Source: Maea johnstoni
Lineage: Eukaryota; Annelida; Polychaeta; Spionida; Magelonidae
DNA: 64,000 nucleotides
Direction of reading: 5' to 3'
Assembly: GCA_963942565.1 (NCBI GenBank)
Contig: OZ012687.1
Span: forward strand, 16,068,258 to 16,132,257
Positions 1-14,300 of the stretch are shown piece after piece. Under the pieces are notes generated by a model. That model was not told where the DNA came from. It did no database searches and was given only the letters and a program-made list of their open reading frames with translations. Each line of letters begins with the position of its first letter. Within the stretch, counting starts at the first letter, position 1. The translations under genes and the position numbers were made by a program.

Positions 1-196
1 TGCTGGTGGCTCATTTGGCCAAAACAAAGTGATGCAAAAAACCTGAAAAATGACTGAAACCCTGGCACATGGGTACCCATCTGAGAGTACTCAGCAAGAG
101 CTATCTAATGAATACCAATATGACAGGGTATAGATGATTTTCAAAAATCTTTGCATCCATGTGGTTCGCACATAAGTAGCATCAGCATTGGAAGGG
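1..196 (+). mobile_element. TTAA-type miniature element, family A (cut by window start)
   Basis: Its interior matches at least eight other copies in the window. It starts at the internal motif TGCTGGTGGC, so the TTAACCCTTA end lies just outside the window, and it finishes at GAAGGGTTAA with the TTAA at 197-200. TTAA flanks with CCC-type ends are the hallmark of piggyBac and Kolobok elements; the class is inferred. It ends 44 bp from the DSTYK exon 5 splice donor. Confidence 0.75.
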
Positions 197-240
197 TTAA
201 CAGAGGATTTTCCTAGCTATAAAGCGAGCGCGACATTTAC

Positions 241-329
241 CTGTTTGAAAGCCTCTGTTGTGGCTGAACACTCCTGGGAGGCCTCCTTCTCACTGTGCTC
301 CAGACTCTCCAAACACCTGGTGAGTGTGC
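241..329 (-). CDS. DSTYK: DSTYK exon 5
   Basis: On the minus strand, a TGTGTTTCAG acceptor precedes 329 and a CAG/GTAAAT donor follows 241. It is 89 nt and completes the codon split by exon 4. It encodes about residues 461-490 ([18 protein letters not shown] and on to AFKQ), matching vertebrate GTLERCLQSLE. It ends in phase 0; the next exon is outside the window. Confidence 0.9.
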
Positions 330-3300
330 CTGAAACACAGGGTATTGTAATGACTCAATGTTACTTACAACTAACACAACATCTTTTGCATGAATATCTG
401 GCAATCCAAAACTTAAAAATTGTGTAGTATATTTTTAATTTCTCTAGAAAAGGGCACAAGCATGTCAATGATACAGAAGAGGGAACTAATGTTAAACAAA
501 CCTCTTACATTTATAAGTTCTTTGAGTAGGGTGACACTTACACTGCTTTATCTCATTTTGGTTCCGAGGGCCCCTAAATATGTTCTCACCCAAGTCTGCC
601 TCTCTCCGTCTGTCTCTGTCTGTTTGTCTTACTGTGTGTGTCTCTCTTTCTTTGGAGCAGCCAGTGTGATCACTACCAGAGAGGTCTATTTAATCAACGT
701 CTCTGTCACTACCTTACCCAAGTCAAAATCAACTTCCTTGCATGCTGTGAGTAAAATATCCAGTGTGATCACTACCATACCCAAGTCAAAATCAACTTCC
801 TTGCATGCTGTGAGTAAAATCCAACTCCTTCAGGTCTTGCTCTACGCTAATGAACATCTCTTTCAGCTCTCTCTCCCTATCTCTTTCCCTGTCTCTGCTC
901 TGTCTCTTTCCCTCAGCTCTCTTTCTCTGTCTCTCTTGGTCTGTCTGTCTGTCTCTGTTTCTCTCGGTCTCTCTCTCACGGTCTCTCTGTCTCTGTATCT
1001 TTCCGTCTCTCTCTCTGCCTCTCACTCAAAAAATAAACCACTTTGAGAGAAAATATTCGTCGCATAGTCTACCGCAAAAATCTTCAGAATAATGAATATA
1101 TGAACAGTTTCTTGTCATTTCCTGTCATTACCTACCTGTGTAGCTCTCTCTCAGTATGTTTACTGACTCCACCAGCTTAGCGGCTATTGCACTGTTGAGG
1201 TTGCTGAGCACTAGCTCCTGGATCTGTCCCGTACACACCTTCAGGTCCTTAATAGAGGTGATCTTACCATCATCTGGGACTTGTAAACCTTAAACATGCA
1301 TCAAGTAATATTTTAGTATGTATGGTAATATATTTTAGTATGTATGGTAATATTTTAGTGTGTGTATTTGAGTATCAAACTATCATGGTAGCCAGTATGT
1401 TTTTAATATAATTTTCCTTTTATTAATCCATTGGAACAGTGAGCGGGAAGGAGATCTAAGTAATTATCCAATTGTGCCGAATTGTTACAAATTGATAATT
1501 GTGCTTAGGATTTTGGAAAGGATAGAAATACTTCTAGTTTCGTTGCCTGTACTCATTTTTCAAAGCAAATAGAACAATATAACAAGAGATTTTATCTTTT
1601 TGACACATCACAGACGTTGATCACCAGATAAACAACAAGCAGGTCTCGCTCAAAGGCCTGGACACGTCTCTGAGCCAAGATGTTGACAAGAACCGCTCAA
1701 GAGGTGTGTTCTGTGCAGTTGCCTGCCTTGGCTAAAGTGTAAATTGCCTTTTATGACACAATGTTCAGGCTATTGAATGTAGTTGGTATAAGGGTTTGAA
1801 GTAGATGAGAAGTTGAATCTGGACGAGCAGAAATTTTTCAAATTGCTGTTTTGGACAGGCTACGTCCCTGCTATATAAGGACGCATGCACAGTCTAAGAC
1901 GTCCAATTATATGAAATTAAAAATTAATAGTCAACATATCATAAACATTTTAATTTTCAATAAGCAAATCGAAATATGGATATCTATGGCGGTCCTGACA
2001 TAGAAAGGATTCTAGAGATCTTCTAAGAAGTTATGAAAACCAGAAAATCAGTGATCAATGTCTTACCTATAAAATTGTAATCAGCGGCTTTCTTGAGAAG
2101 TTCTGGCCTCATGTAGGCGATGGTCTCCCCGATCAGACTTCTGATCTCATCCTGCTTCTTGATGGCAATATCCATCAAAGACGCATACAACTCATTTTCT
2201 TTATTCCGCGCAAACTCCAACCTGCGCGGCGTAATTAGCATATCCCGCGCCATGTCGAACGCGGTCATTATAAAAGAGCTTAAACATTGGCTATGTACTA
2301 TGTGTAATAAGTTAGCTATATGTAATAAATATCCACGCAGTGAGCGCTGCACATATTCATTTATACAGTAGAATTGCTCAAAGTCCTCGATCAGTTCATT
2401 GGTGGCCATCTGCTGAGATGTATCCCCTATGGAATTTGGGGGTACTAGACTCAGGTAGCCCAAGTCACAGAGCTGCTGAAAAAGTTTATTGCTATTTTTT
2501 TGCGTTTTGGCGTCATCTTCGTTTATCATATTATTATGCAGTGGAGATATCTGGGACAGTTCCTCCTGAACTGGAAGCGGAACTCGGATGAAAAAGATGG
2601 GCGTGTTTTCTATGATGTTCTTCAGATCTCGAAGCTCTTTAAGATCCTGGAAAGCAAAAGAGAGATGTAGTGCAGTAAATAAGCTGTAAATTGCTAGAAA
2701 AGGCTGACAACTGCTCAAGACAACTAAAATCAAATTTGTAGTGTTAGTTGTGTAAATTTTTATATCACTAAGATCTTATCATATTTCAGTGGTTGTCCTG
2801 GCAACAATATCTCAGGAGTAAGCCGTCAAGTAGTGAGTGAATATAAGAGTTGCACAGTGAGATTTAAACCATTTATGTCTGAAAATCTCCAATAAAATGC
2901 AGTTAATCATTTTGCTTTAATTGACATTAACAAGAGATTTGAACCCATTAACCCCTATGAGTTACTCTTGAAACTGTTGTCTGGATCTTTGATACTTTTG
3001 ACAAAAGCTTGGAAATAAACAGTGAAATTACAAAGTATTTGAAATAGAGTTCACTTCTCCACCAAATATTTTCCAAATTATGCTCCTGCCTGCTGTGAGC
3101 AGTCAGTGGTTGTCCCTATTGGGGGAGGACTTTTATTTCTATCTGAAATGACTATTACGCTACTAGAGAAGTTCCAAAATTATACAGGTAATGGAGTTCA
3201 GGGTTTTCCAGCTAAACACCATTAGTTGTGCCTTTTTTGCCCTAGGTTAGGTTAGATTGAAGAGGTTAGTCGAGATAAAGAGACATTTGTTTGTTCCATC

Positions 3301-5260
3301 TATATTAGTATTAGACAAACAAATTTGCTTTCAGAAAGATTTTTGTGGGCATGCACTTTATTTTCTCGAACATGAGGATAGATGTAGGGAAACCCTTTCA
3401 GGAGTCCCTTAATACAGGAACAGAGCCCTTACAAATGGTGTATGCATGTCAAAACAACCACAGAACCACAGCGAGTTATTTGGGACACGGCCTTGTCAAT
3501 GGAGCACATTTTCTGGAGAAGTCAGGTAGACAAATACACCTAAGATACTGTTCAGCTCCATAGCACGACGCTAACAGTGATCCTATGGCCCCAGGCCAGT
3601 AAAAATTCACAATGTGGCTTCGGGCCAGTAAAAAAAGACTTCAACTGGTCCTACAGGGCAAGTAAACATTTGGGGGCTTTCTTATTAACAAGTTTTGCCT
3701 CAAGAATATCCCAATGTTTTTGAAATCAATGAAGATAAAATAAATAAAAATAAATGTTGTCTGTGAATTTTATGCAATATTTTTTTCTTTTAATGTTAAA
3801 GAAAAATTTGTAGGACCAGTAAAATTTTTGCAGGACCAGTAGATCCTCGGTGTTACTGGTCCTACAGGCCAGTACCACTTTGAGGCCTGAGCTGTATTGT
3901 GCACACCCCTCAGGACTCTTCACTTTTTGCTGACAGTATTCTGTGTGTTCTCAGGCCTTCCTTCTGCTACCAATTATTGATTACCTAATTCCTACTTATG
4001 CTTGTGTCCTTAATACCTGTTAACCTAGGTGCAATTTATAATTACTTATTACTTCACCGGTGTTTATGTATTATTTTCTATGCCTTGTTTGCTCTAATAT
4101 TATAATTTGTATCTAAGTTGCATTCTTTAAGGGTGAGAGCCTTTGTCAATAGATATACACATAGACTCAAGGACATTCCACCAGGCAACATTAAGACCTA
4201 GGAAGTGGCAAGTCCCTATCTAATCGAGGATTCGACATAAGTACTTGCCCTCTTACCCCGGCAATCAAAATTTTCATTTTTTTTTATATAGAAGAATGGC
4301 AGAAATACCAAAATATGTGCTAACAATGCAGCAAAATTTAAAAGAAAATAGTTTAGGCCACTCCAATTTATTTACTTGTCTTACGTGGTCAGGAGGTAGG
4401 AAATGAGCCATTTTGGAATAAAAAAAAAAGTTGAAAAATGCGACTTTTTTTATTATTATTATTTTTTTTAGAGTCTGCCGACCAGGACTGGTAGCGATAT
4501 GTTTATACCAGCCTATTCTCAACTAAATAAAATCAATTAATCCCTGTGGCCTGAAGGGTGGGAGGTATACCTCCTCAAGTCTGAGGCTCTACTACAGCAA
4601 TGATAGCTTCCTGTAGTTGATTGAATCACCCTTACAAAGAATATTCTTAAAACTTGCACTTTTTTTTTTTTTTTTTTTGGAGTCTGACAGAAAATTTCAA
4701 AACCACTTTCGTCCGTAAGACACCAAATGTGACTTTTTTTTTCTTTTTTTTTGGAGTCTGACAGGATTTTTTTTCCAAAAAAAGCTCGTAAGACAAGTAA
4801 TTAAATTGGAGTGGCCTTAAAGATCATTAAATCCATGAAAAATAATATTTGCCATTCTAGCATATGTTATTACTTATTTAGGGCGAGCCAAAAATTATGT
4901 TGGGCAAGTAAAAATCACTAACTAGTCTTGCCCTGCATGGTAAGTTAGTTCTGAAACTTATGTTAGTGCCTGTAATGATTGCTGCTGCACAGTAGAGGGG
5001 CGTTTTGGTTGGACTGCTGTAGGGATGAAAGGGTTGATGTCAGACCAGGATTGGGACACCGGCTGTCCTACTTTTAATATGGGTCACTTTTCATGCTTGA
5101 AGTTGTTTATGGATCCGTTTCACACAAGCGTCTAGTCAGGTGCCAATAAGACTAGCTCCTAGCATGTGTGCGTACTATGTATATATATAATAAATATATA
5201 TACATTGTATATATATACATTGTATATATATATGTTTGTATATATATATATGTATATATA

Positions 5261-5352
<92 letters not shown>

Positions 5353-8300
5353 TATATATAAATTATATATTATAAACTTCCCAGGATCTATCATACTTCC
5401 TGTAACATCCCTAAGTAAGGGAGCTGGCTGGTCCCTACCTCAGATATGTTACAGTTGATCCCTGTCCCACTTAACCCCTTTTGGAAACTGTCCAATGAAA
5501 ATTCCCTTACAGTTCTCACATGCAATTACCTCTTTCGAAACCAGGATGAATATCCTGATATGAGCATGAATATCTAGAATGTTGATAAACATGATATTTA
5601 TATAGGTCATATCCTTTCTACTCTACTCAGCTCCACAATGCAACATTTGCTTGTATCCAATGCTCATAGGAACTAGCATAGAGGTAGTGCCAATCATACA
5701 TATCAGAAACAAAAGGAGATGAAAATGGATGTCATTTCCACTAAATAATTTGATTTTAAATTTCATTTTTTCCTCCCTACTTATTGCCACTGGTCAGCCT
5801 GTCACTTAACCCATTCGTGCTTACAAATCCTCTATAAATTATTGTTTGTATCTATGATTCTTTTTTATCACTTTGGAATTAAGAATGATTTCACAAAAAA
5901 ATTGAAGGGGAGTTGTTTGTCATGTTCAGAATAACATTTCTCCTCTGAATATTTTTCCCAATGTTGCTTTTGACTCAGAAATTCAGGCCACATTTGGATG
6001 CTTTGAGCATCAATGGGTTGAAGGGCTGTGCAGAATCTAGGGTCACGGTGTGAACGACCAGACATGGTGTGAACGACCGGACACAACAGACCTGACCTGT
6101 GTAGAATCACCAGAGGGCATAAGGAACCATCAAGAGAAGTCAGTTGAAAGCTAGGTCACACAGGGCACACCTGTAAGACTGAAAAGAGCTGCTTGTGGTT
6201 TATTTCATGGGCTAGAAGCTTGTTCACAATGCCTGGTACTGTTGAGTCCTGTGATGACCGCTATGGTTAAGGAACATTCAGAATGGGAGTAAGTGGAGTG
6301 TGTCCGCTGAACATATAGAAAGAAGTAATTTATTTGCGGCTCCAACTTAACATACCCTAAGGCTCCTTAGCTGCCCAGACCGTTGACCCTGCATGCATAC
6401 ATGCTATATGCTCGCTACCACTAGGTGAGGATGCCTTCTTTTCCCACTCATAGGTCTGTTCTGTGTATGGAACACCTTTGAGAGAACCTTTATCTTACCA
6501 CAGTGCAAAGGCCAAATCAACCAATCAGATCCCCCATTTCTGTTCTTTTCACAATGCAAAGATCAAATCACCAACTTCGAACTTCATCGGCATCAACCAG
6601 AAATTACTTGGACTTGAATCGTGCACTCTTCATGGAACCTCTATATCCATAATCAGGGCTCGAAAACAAGACCTGCCAAAACCTCTAATCTGGTGGAAAT
6701 CACTGATGGGCAGAGGTTTAGTTAACAATTTTGGAAGATTTAAGCCAATTAATTGTACTCAAGTTTTCAAATAAAGTCTCTGCTCTATTTTATTTACAAG
6801 AAGTCTAAAATAAATCCTTTTTTTCTTCAGCCTTGTGGAGTAAATATTTCTAGCTGAGCACCATGGGAATGACTGGGTTAATTGATGTAAAGGTTAATTT
6901 TCTTAACCTTTCTGAATGAGATTGGAATCAATACCTTACCTTTTCTGAAAGAAATTAGAATGATCTTCCTAACTTTCCTGAAAGAAATTATAATGATTTT
7001 CTTACCTTATTGAAGGAAATTATAATGATTTCCTTACCTTTTCTGAAAGACTGTCTTTGGCCACAGCATACAACATTATTGGAAGCACATCCTCGGTAAA
7101 CTTTTTATAAACCTGCTCAACAGTTCCCAGGTGGTTTGTGGGCGAAAGGGTGATGTAAGCGCCCTCTTTTAGCAGCGGATGATTCAACTGAACTTCCAGC
7201 ACTGCCGAGCTCCGAGCAGGGTCAAATATTTCATCGTCTCTCAGTACTAAATCCTCCATAGGTATAGTTCTCCACGGCCGGTTATAGGCAGCCAGATTAT
7301 CTACAAGTTCAAAACTATCCGGGAGGGTTAACGAAACCGAGGCTTTGTCTCCATATTTGAAGCGTACCATCCTCCATCTTTTTGTGTTGTCCTCTGAGGA
7401 GCCGACTGGAGGTAGGATGGTCTGTGAGAAGATTTCGTTGGTGAGGAAGGCCTTGGCGTAGCATGATTGGCCCAGGATAATGAGACCAGGGTGTTTGTGT
7501 ATAACCTCTCCGATCGCTGTTTCCTCCACGGTACCGAGCTCTGCAGTTAGAGACTGTCCTGAAGAGGAGAAAGAAGGAAACAGAATTACTACAGTACTGG
7601 GTTGTCTTGATGGTCAAAAGCCTCAAACAAAATACATCCATTTGAAATGAATCCATTCATACCCAAAACAGCAACAATATATACACACTTTGTGTTACAA
7701 TATCACTAGTCTTAGCCTAGCTACAAGGCTATACTCTGTTTTTACTTTATTATATATAAATGCTTGCACCTATACTACATATTGACGTGTGGCCTACTGT
7801 TGGCCATTTAGTTCACACTATTGTCACATGAGGGATAGTAGTGGAAGTAGAGATATTTCCAACTGACCTCCTAGTATACCGCAGTGCCATCTATCCACAA
7901 GGGAGGACATTTAGATATGGCCTGGGAGGCAGGCTACACTAATCAGGCTAGTGCTATTGTCAAACCCTATTGATTGCTATCAGTATTTTCATTAGCCTGG
8001 TAACTTGTGGTAAGGCCACAGTAGTGGACATGTTGTTAGACCACTACATATAGAATTATAATCTTACTAGTCTTGGCAAGCCACACTTAAAGAGTGCTAA
8101 TATTGTTGACCCCTATGATTGCTTTTGATGTATCTCCACCAACCTGGTACTAAGGCTACAGTAGGGGACACATTGCCTACTTGCTAGACCACTATGCAAT
8201 GTTATGAACTCTAGTCTAGGCTAGTCAGGCAAACGGTATCGTCAAACCCTCCCAGCCTGCCTACATTTCAACTTCAAGATGACATTATTAGGTAGGCATG

Positions 8301-11300
8301 AATAGAACGTCTCTTTTGCAACTTCATCAATAGAAAGAAAAACTATTTGTCAGACACTTTCTTCACAGAGGGGGAGATTACTAGCTTTATCAAGAACCCA
8401 TTTCATATTCGTTGTATAGTCACTACATGTTTACAAAGAGACAAAATGAAGAAATTCATGGGACTTAATTGAAAGATTTTTGGGAAAACCTGTTTCCCCA
8501 TTTTTCTGGAGTGTTCTATAATACTTACCTGAACTGCATGATATAACCCATTCATGCCCTAAAGCAGCCTTGCTATCTAATGGTTTTTCTCTAACCTGAA
8601 CATCTTAGAAAATATTTGAAGGAGAAATGTTGATTAGAAGCTGACAATTTTCCTTCAAATATTTTCCCACAGAATGCTTAATTCAAAAATTCAAAAGTTA
8701 TTATCAGGATTATCATGCATACTCCCAGATAACACTTGCCAACTTCTCCAGGCATAAATGGGTTAAATTGCCCTGAGCAATGAACCATGAGAGGCGTCGA
8801 GGGCAGCGAAGAGAAAATAAATGCATGATGCAATGTCAGCCATTAACCCATCCATGCCGGGAGATCTCTCAACTGAATACCCTGTACAGGGCTCGACGTT
8901 AAGGGTGAACCTATGGCCCAAGGCCAGTAAAAGTTCCCAAAAACAACTTCGGGCCAGTAAAAAAAGACCTCAACTGGTCCTATAGGGCCAGTAAACATTT
9001 GGAGACATTCTTGTTAAAAATTTTCCTACTGAGAAAGTCCCAAATTGTTTTTGAACTAAATGAAGATAAAATTGATAAAGATAAGTGTTGTGGTGAATCT
9101 TATGCAATGTTCTTTCTTCTTATGTTAAAGAAAAAAATGTAGGGCCAGTAAATATTTTGCAGGACCAGTAGATGCTAGGTGTTACTGGTCTTACAGGGCC
9201 AGTATCATTTTGAGTTAGCGTTGAGGCCTGCTGTACCTATGATACCTTATATGATACTTTTGAAAATAACCATGGAATTAATCATAAGTCCAGAAAGCAG
9301 TTGAGGAAAAGTTTTGAGTTGGTCTAATCATCATTTCTTCTTGAAATGTTTTCAGAATACAGACATGGTCGCAAAAATAGCAAAACAGACAAGATTTTTC
9401 TTTGCACTAATAGGTTAAATTCATATCTGAGCATTTACTGCTGTCTTTACTAAGTTGGTCCAATGCACATGTCAGGTCCACCGCATCCGTATATACAATG
9501 GCAACTTGGCTACTCCTTTAAGGGGTCAGTAAATAGGCAAGCAAAACCATGGTCTGACTCAACCTCAAAGCAAGTGAATGAGGGGTTGTTTCATATCCAT
9601 ACATACATACTTAGTATATACTGGCCTGTCACTGCATAGATACTGAGCTATTAACCACAGTCAACCAAATTCCTCAACTGCACTACTAAGCTGGGTTACC
9701 AGACCTTATATACAAACTAAATGTAGTCTTATACACTGCCTTATGTGAGATCAGGCACCAACATAATTTCCAGAACAAACTTACCATGCCAGGCAAGTAG
9801 TAAAAGATTTTCACTTGACCGACATGATTTTTGACTTGCCCGAAATAAGTTATAACATAGGCTAGAAAAGCATATATTGTTTATTATGTATTCAATGATT
9901 TGAAAACCATTTTCTTTTCAGTTGTGTTGCATTGTTTGCATATTTCTGGGTATTTGGGCCATATACTTTGATATATCAGGCCTCGACGCTTACTCAAAAT
10001 GATACTGGCCCTGTAGGACCAGTAACACCTAGCATCTACTGGTCCTGCAAAATTTTTACTGGTCCTACATTTTTTCTTTAACATATAACAAGAAAGAACA
10101 TTGGATAGAATTCACCACAACACTTATCTTTATAAATTTTAACTTCATTTATTTCAAAAACATTTGGGGACATTCTCGGGGGGGAAACTTTTTAACAAGA
10201 ATGTCTCCAAATGTTTACTGGGCCTGTAGGACCAGTTGAAGTCTTTTTTTACTGGCCCGAAACTGTTTTTGGGAATTTTTACTGGCCTGGGGCCGTAGGT
10301 TTACCCTTAGCGTCGAGCCCTGTATATGTTTTTAGTGCTCAGAAAATGAGCTTGACCACTCGGGCAAGTGAGAACTAAAATGTGCTTGCCCGAAAGCCCC
10401 TTTTTCCAAAGATTTACTTGCCGGTGTAACAGGAAATTTTCCCCCCCTGAAAATCTTACCCCCCGGGGGGGAAGATTTCCTAGGAAATTTTCCCCCCACC
10501 CTGAAAATTTACCCCCCCGGGCGGTGAAAAATGTCTTTAGGGTGAAAACTGCGAATCTACCTCCTAACAGAGAGTATTGGCATTTTCTTAGAAAAAAAAT
10601 AATTGGAGGGTACAAATTCCTTGGAAAATTGCCCCCAAGGGAATACAAATTCCTAGGAAAATTGCCCCCCCGGGGGGGACAAATTCCTAGGAAAACCTCC
10701 CCCCCGGGGGGTGAATTTTCCTAGGAAATTTTCCCCCCGGGGGGTAAATTTTCCTAGGAAAATCACCCCCGGGCGGTGAAAACTGTCCTTAGGGTGAAAA
10801 CTGCAAATCTACCTCCTGACAGGGGGTATTGGCATTTTTTAAGAAAAATAATAATTGGAGGGTACAAATTCCTGGGAAAATTGCCCCCCGGGGGGTACAA
10901 ATTCCTAGGAAAGTTTACCCCCCGGGGGGACAGATTTGCCTGGTGGGGGGGTATTTTTCCTAGGAAATATTCCCCCCCGGGGGGCAAATTTTCCTAGGAA
11001 ATATTCCCCCAGGGGGGGAGAATTTCCTGGGAAACCTAGGAAATTTCCCCCCCCCCCCGGGGGGGACATTTTCCAGGGGGGGAAGATTTCGTGGTACACC
11101 GGGCAAGCAGACAAGTACTTATGTTGGTGCCTTGATTTTATAAAGCGTTTATTGGAAAGTATATCCTAAATGCTATTCCTAACAGTAAATAGGTAGCTAG
11201 CATGGGTCGCTATAAGGCATAAAAGAGTCAATCATCTATGGGAAATCAAAAGTTGAAAGATAAATGTCCCAGCATGTGACTTTACCTTATCATATCATAA

Positions 11301-14300
11301 TTACCTTTTAAACTCAGTGATATAAATCACTTTGTACAAATTTCACAACTGATGAATGACGGAGCAAATCACCGTAGACTAGCTCCTAGCCTATAGTATA
11401 ATACAAGACAGGCTGTTTTCCTCTGGGCTGATCTCTATCTTAAGTGGTTAGTTCCTAAGGATCAAGATAAATGACACTTTCAAGGTGATCATCCACATTA
11501 GGTAGTAGTTTGATTTCATGGCAGCTGCCTGTTGAGCAAGTGCATGATGAAATTAGGGTAGTTGCTTTTCTATTCAAATTGTATATGAAAGAAGTAAAGA
11601 ATTACTTAGGCAAAAGACAGGCTAAGCTGACCTCAATTAAGTGCAAAGCTCAGGCACAGACACAGGGTTTTAGGGAATATATTAAAGCAAAGAGGTAGAG
11701 ATATGAATGCTTAACCCTTGTGAGTCCAAATTGTTATTTTCCCCACAAATGTCTGATGCCAATTTTCAACTGGGATTATTGGCCATAATCCAGTACCAGG
11801 TTGTTCATGTCTGGCAATCTTTTAAAATTGTGGTCCACCATATATAGTTATGTGCCATATCAAAATCTTTGAATTGGGCATAATATTCTGCAAGCCAATG
11901 GCCAAGGTTATTTTTAGATATGTCAGCAAATCTCATCTTTAAATGAATTTGATTATCTTGCACACGTATATACAAGCATGACTTTTTATGTTATGTTACC
12001 ATATCTGTGTGGTATTGGAAAGGTTAAGCATGAATGGGTCTTTAAGTATTGACAACCTGAGTTGAATAGTGCTTATAAACATCAGTTATCATTTCATCAA
12101 AATAACTTATGATTTATGATAATTTTGGTATTTATAGTTTACTACAATTAAGTACTTTATTCAAATCAGACCATATGCCCTTTAACTCATTCATGGCTTA
12201 GAGAATACATGTAAAGTACTTTGTCATACTCAGCTACTTATGAAAAAAAAATAGAACAAAGATTAAATTTGTAAATCATTTGTTATTTGCTATGTGCTGA
12301 ATTGCATTTATACTTAAATGTTTCTCCAGCCAGTGCTTTGGACAAAAAGATGTCACCAGAACAGTTTACAAGTATGAATGTGTTAATCGTGTTACTACTG
12401 AATACGGCAAGGTGTGATTTCATTGAGATAGTCAACCTGGCTTCCTTGCAACATTGAAATAGAAGTGGAGATGTACATGTACTTCAAAACATCACATTCC
12501 ATACATAACACAACCTTCAGGAACTCTGGCCTCAGGCCAATATTTTGATAACCTAGATTGGGAATTGATAAAATTGCAATGGGACAGGTAGGATTATTAT
12601 TACTTTAACCTGAGTCATGTCTATTAAAACAGGTGACCCTGTTCAAAGTATGATAGTGTTAAAACAAAAATGTACAGTATCCTGAATTTTACACAGTAGG
12701 AAATTTCTTTATATTTTAGAAACTGGCACGCTGCCTGTCCCCCCCCCCCCCCCCCCCCCCCTCCCCCTCCAAAAAAAGACCCCTACTTTTGGTGACAAAG
12801 CTGATTTGAAGGAGAAATGAACTGTGTCTCAAATACTATGTAAATTCGATCTTTATTCTTGAGTTTTCTCATAAAGTATCACAGATCCAAACGACACTGA
12901 TCAGGTGGCGTTCCAGGCATTAATGTGTTAACAGTAGCAATGGGTGCGTGACTGTGATATCAACCAGTCAGGTTCCTCTGCAAATAAGTACATGAACTGG
13001 ATGTCATTGGCCGCCACCACATCCCAGCTAGTGTATTATTAGCCTAGAATCAAGACTATATATCCTACATATTAACACATCTTCTTCCTTTACCATATAG
13101 GGCCACTCCAATTTAATTACTTGTCTTACAAGCTCCGGAGGCTGGATATTTTGGAATAAAAAAAAGTTGAAAAATGTTTGTTTTTTAAATTTATTTTATT
13201 CTTTTTAGAGTCTGCTGACTAGGAATGATAGCGAGATGTTTCTAACAGCCTATTCTCAACTAAATAAAACCAATCAATCAATCAATCCCTGTAACCTGAA
13301 GGGTGGGAGATATACATCCTCAAATCTAGGGCTCTACTACAGCATTGATAAATTCATGTAGTTGATTGAATCACCCTTACAATGAATATTCTTAAAACTT
13401 GCCCCCCCCCCCCCTTATTTTCGGAGTCTGACAGAAAATTTCTTAACCACTTCCGTCCGTAAGTCACCAAAGTCAACTTTTTTTCTTTTTTTTTTTTGGA
13501 GTCTGACAGAATTTTTTATTCCAAATAAAGCTTGAAAGACAAGTAATTAAATTGGACACCATCACTTAATAAAGCAAAGTTAGGAAATGACAGCTGTACC
13601 CTATTACAGGGACATTATACCCAACTGATTAGGTGCTCCGAAAGGATGCAAATTCAAACATTTGTAGGGCATGTTTTATTGGGGTCAAGCTTATCGACAA
13701 TTGCAAGTTGAATCTTTAAAAGGACACTAAACCTAGCATGGAAAGCCTATGCTCTCATACTGTATGCACTTTTTCTAGGAAGTTTTTCTGTTACCAGACA
13801 TCAAGAGGTCAAGTTGGTCTGAGTGCCCAGATAAGTTTACATTTATTCTATGAGATGAATGGAGGATTCAGTCAGAGTGCAGCCACTGGAGATAAGAAGT
13901 CTGTCACTGATTCTATGGTGCCATCAATGGGCACTTCACCACACTGCGTGGTCACCCAGAAAGGATATTCAACTTTTCAGTGAATAGGTGCCTATTCTAC
14001 ATTGTGGGGTCCTATTTCAACCAATCACCAAGATCAGATGATGAGTGAGATGTAGGGTAAAACAGAGTCACATGTCGCATATATGATACCTACATATAAT
14101 GTCCTCCATACTATTTAACCATTCAAGTCTATAAATAACGCTAATCCCTACTGGCCAACTGCTGGCCCCAGGGACTTTACCAGGACCCGTCCAGCCTGAC
14201 TTTTGGACAGGCAGTTTTCTGATAACTTCCTTTTTGGACAAGCAAAAGTTTCTATTATGAGGAATTTTCAAATTTGACACTTTTGGGGTAATAACCAGTT

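Larger units (their letters stand above)
9752..11133 (+). mobile_element. composite CAGGCACCAACATAA element with a nested insertion and a palindrome array
   Basis: Left terminus CAGGCACCAACATAA; right terminus TTATGTTGGTGCC (11119-11131), perfect inverted repeats over 13 bp. Inside are a 5-bp-TSD element at 9977-10322 and the GC palindrome array at 10431-11096. The remaining host-element sequence carries ACTTGCCCGAAATAAG and GCTTGCCCGAAAGCC. It is related to the element at 4226-4972. I could not see a clean flanking duplication. Confidence 0.6.

Noticed and set aside
792-1092. Overlapping open frames in CT-rich DNA
   Set aside because: Low-complexity Ser/Leu or Arg/Glu translations of simple repeats; not genes. 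The same applies to frames at 5166-5458, 43502-43690, 48335-49203, 50433-50866, 52362-52640 and 60918-61443.
10307-11169. Gly/Pro/Phe-rich frames on both strands (60-118 codons)
   Set aside because: Produced by the palindrome array, which reads open in several frames at once; no homology.
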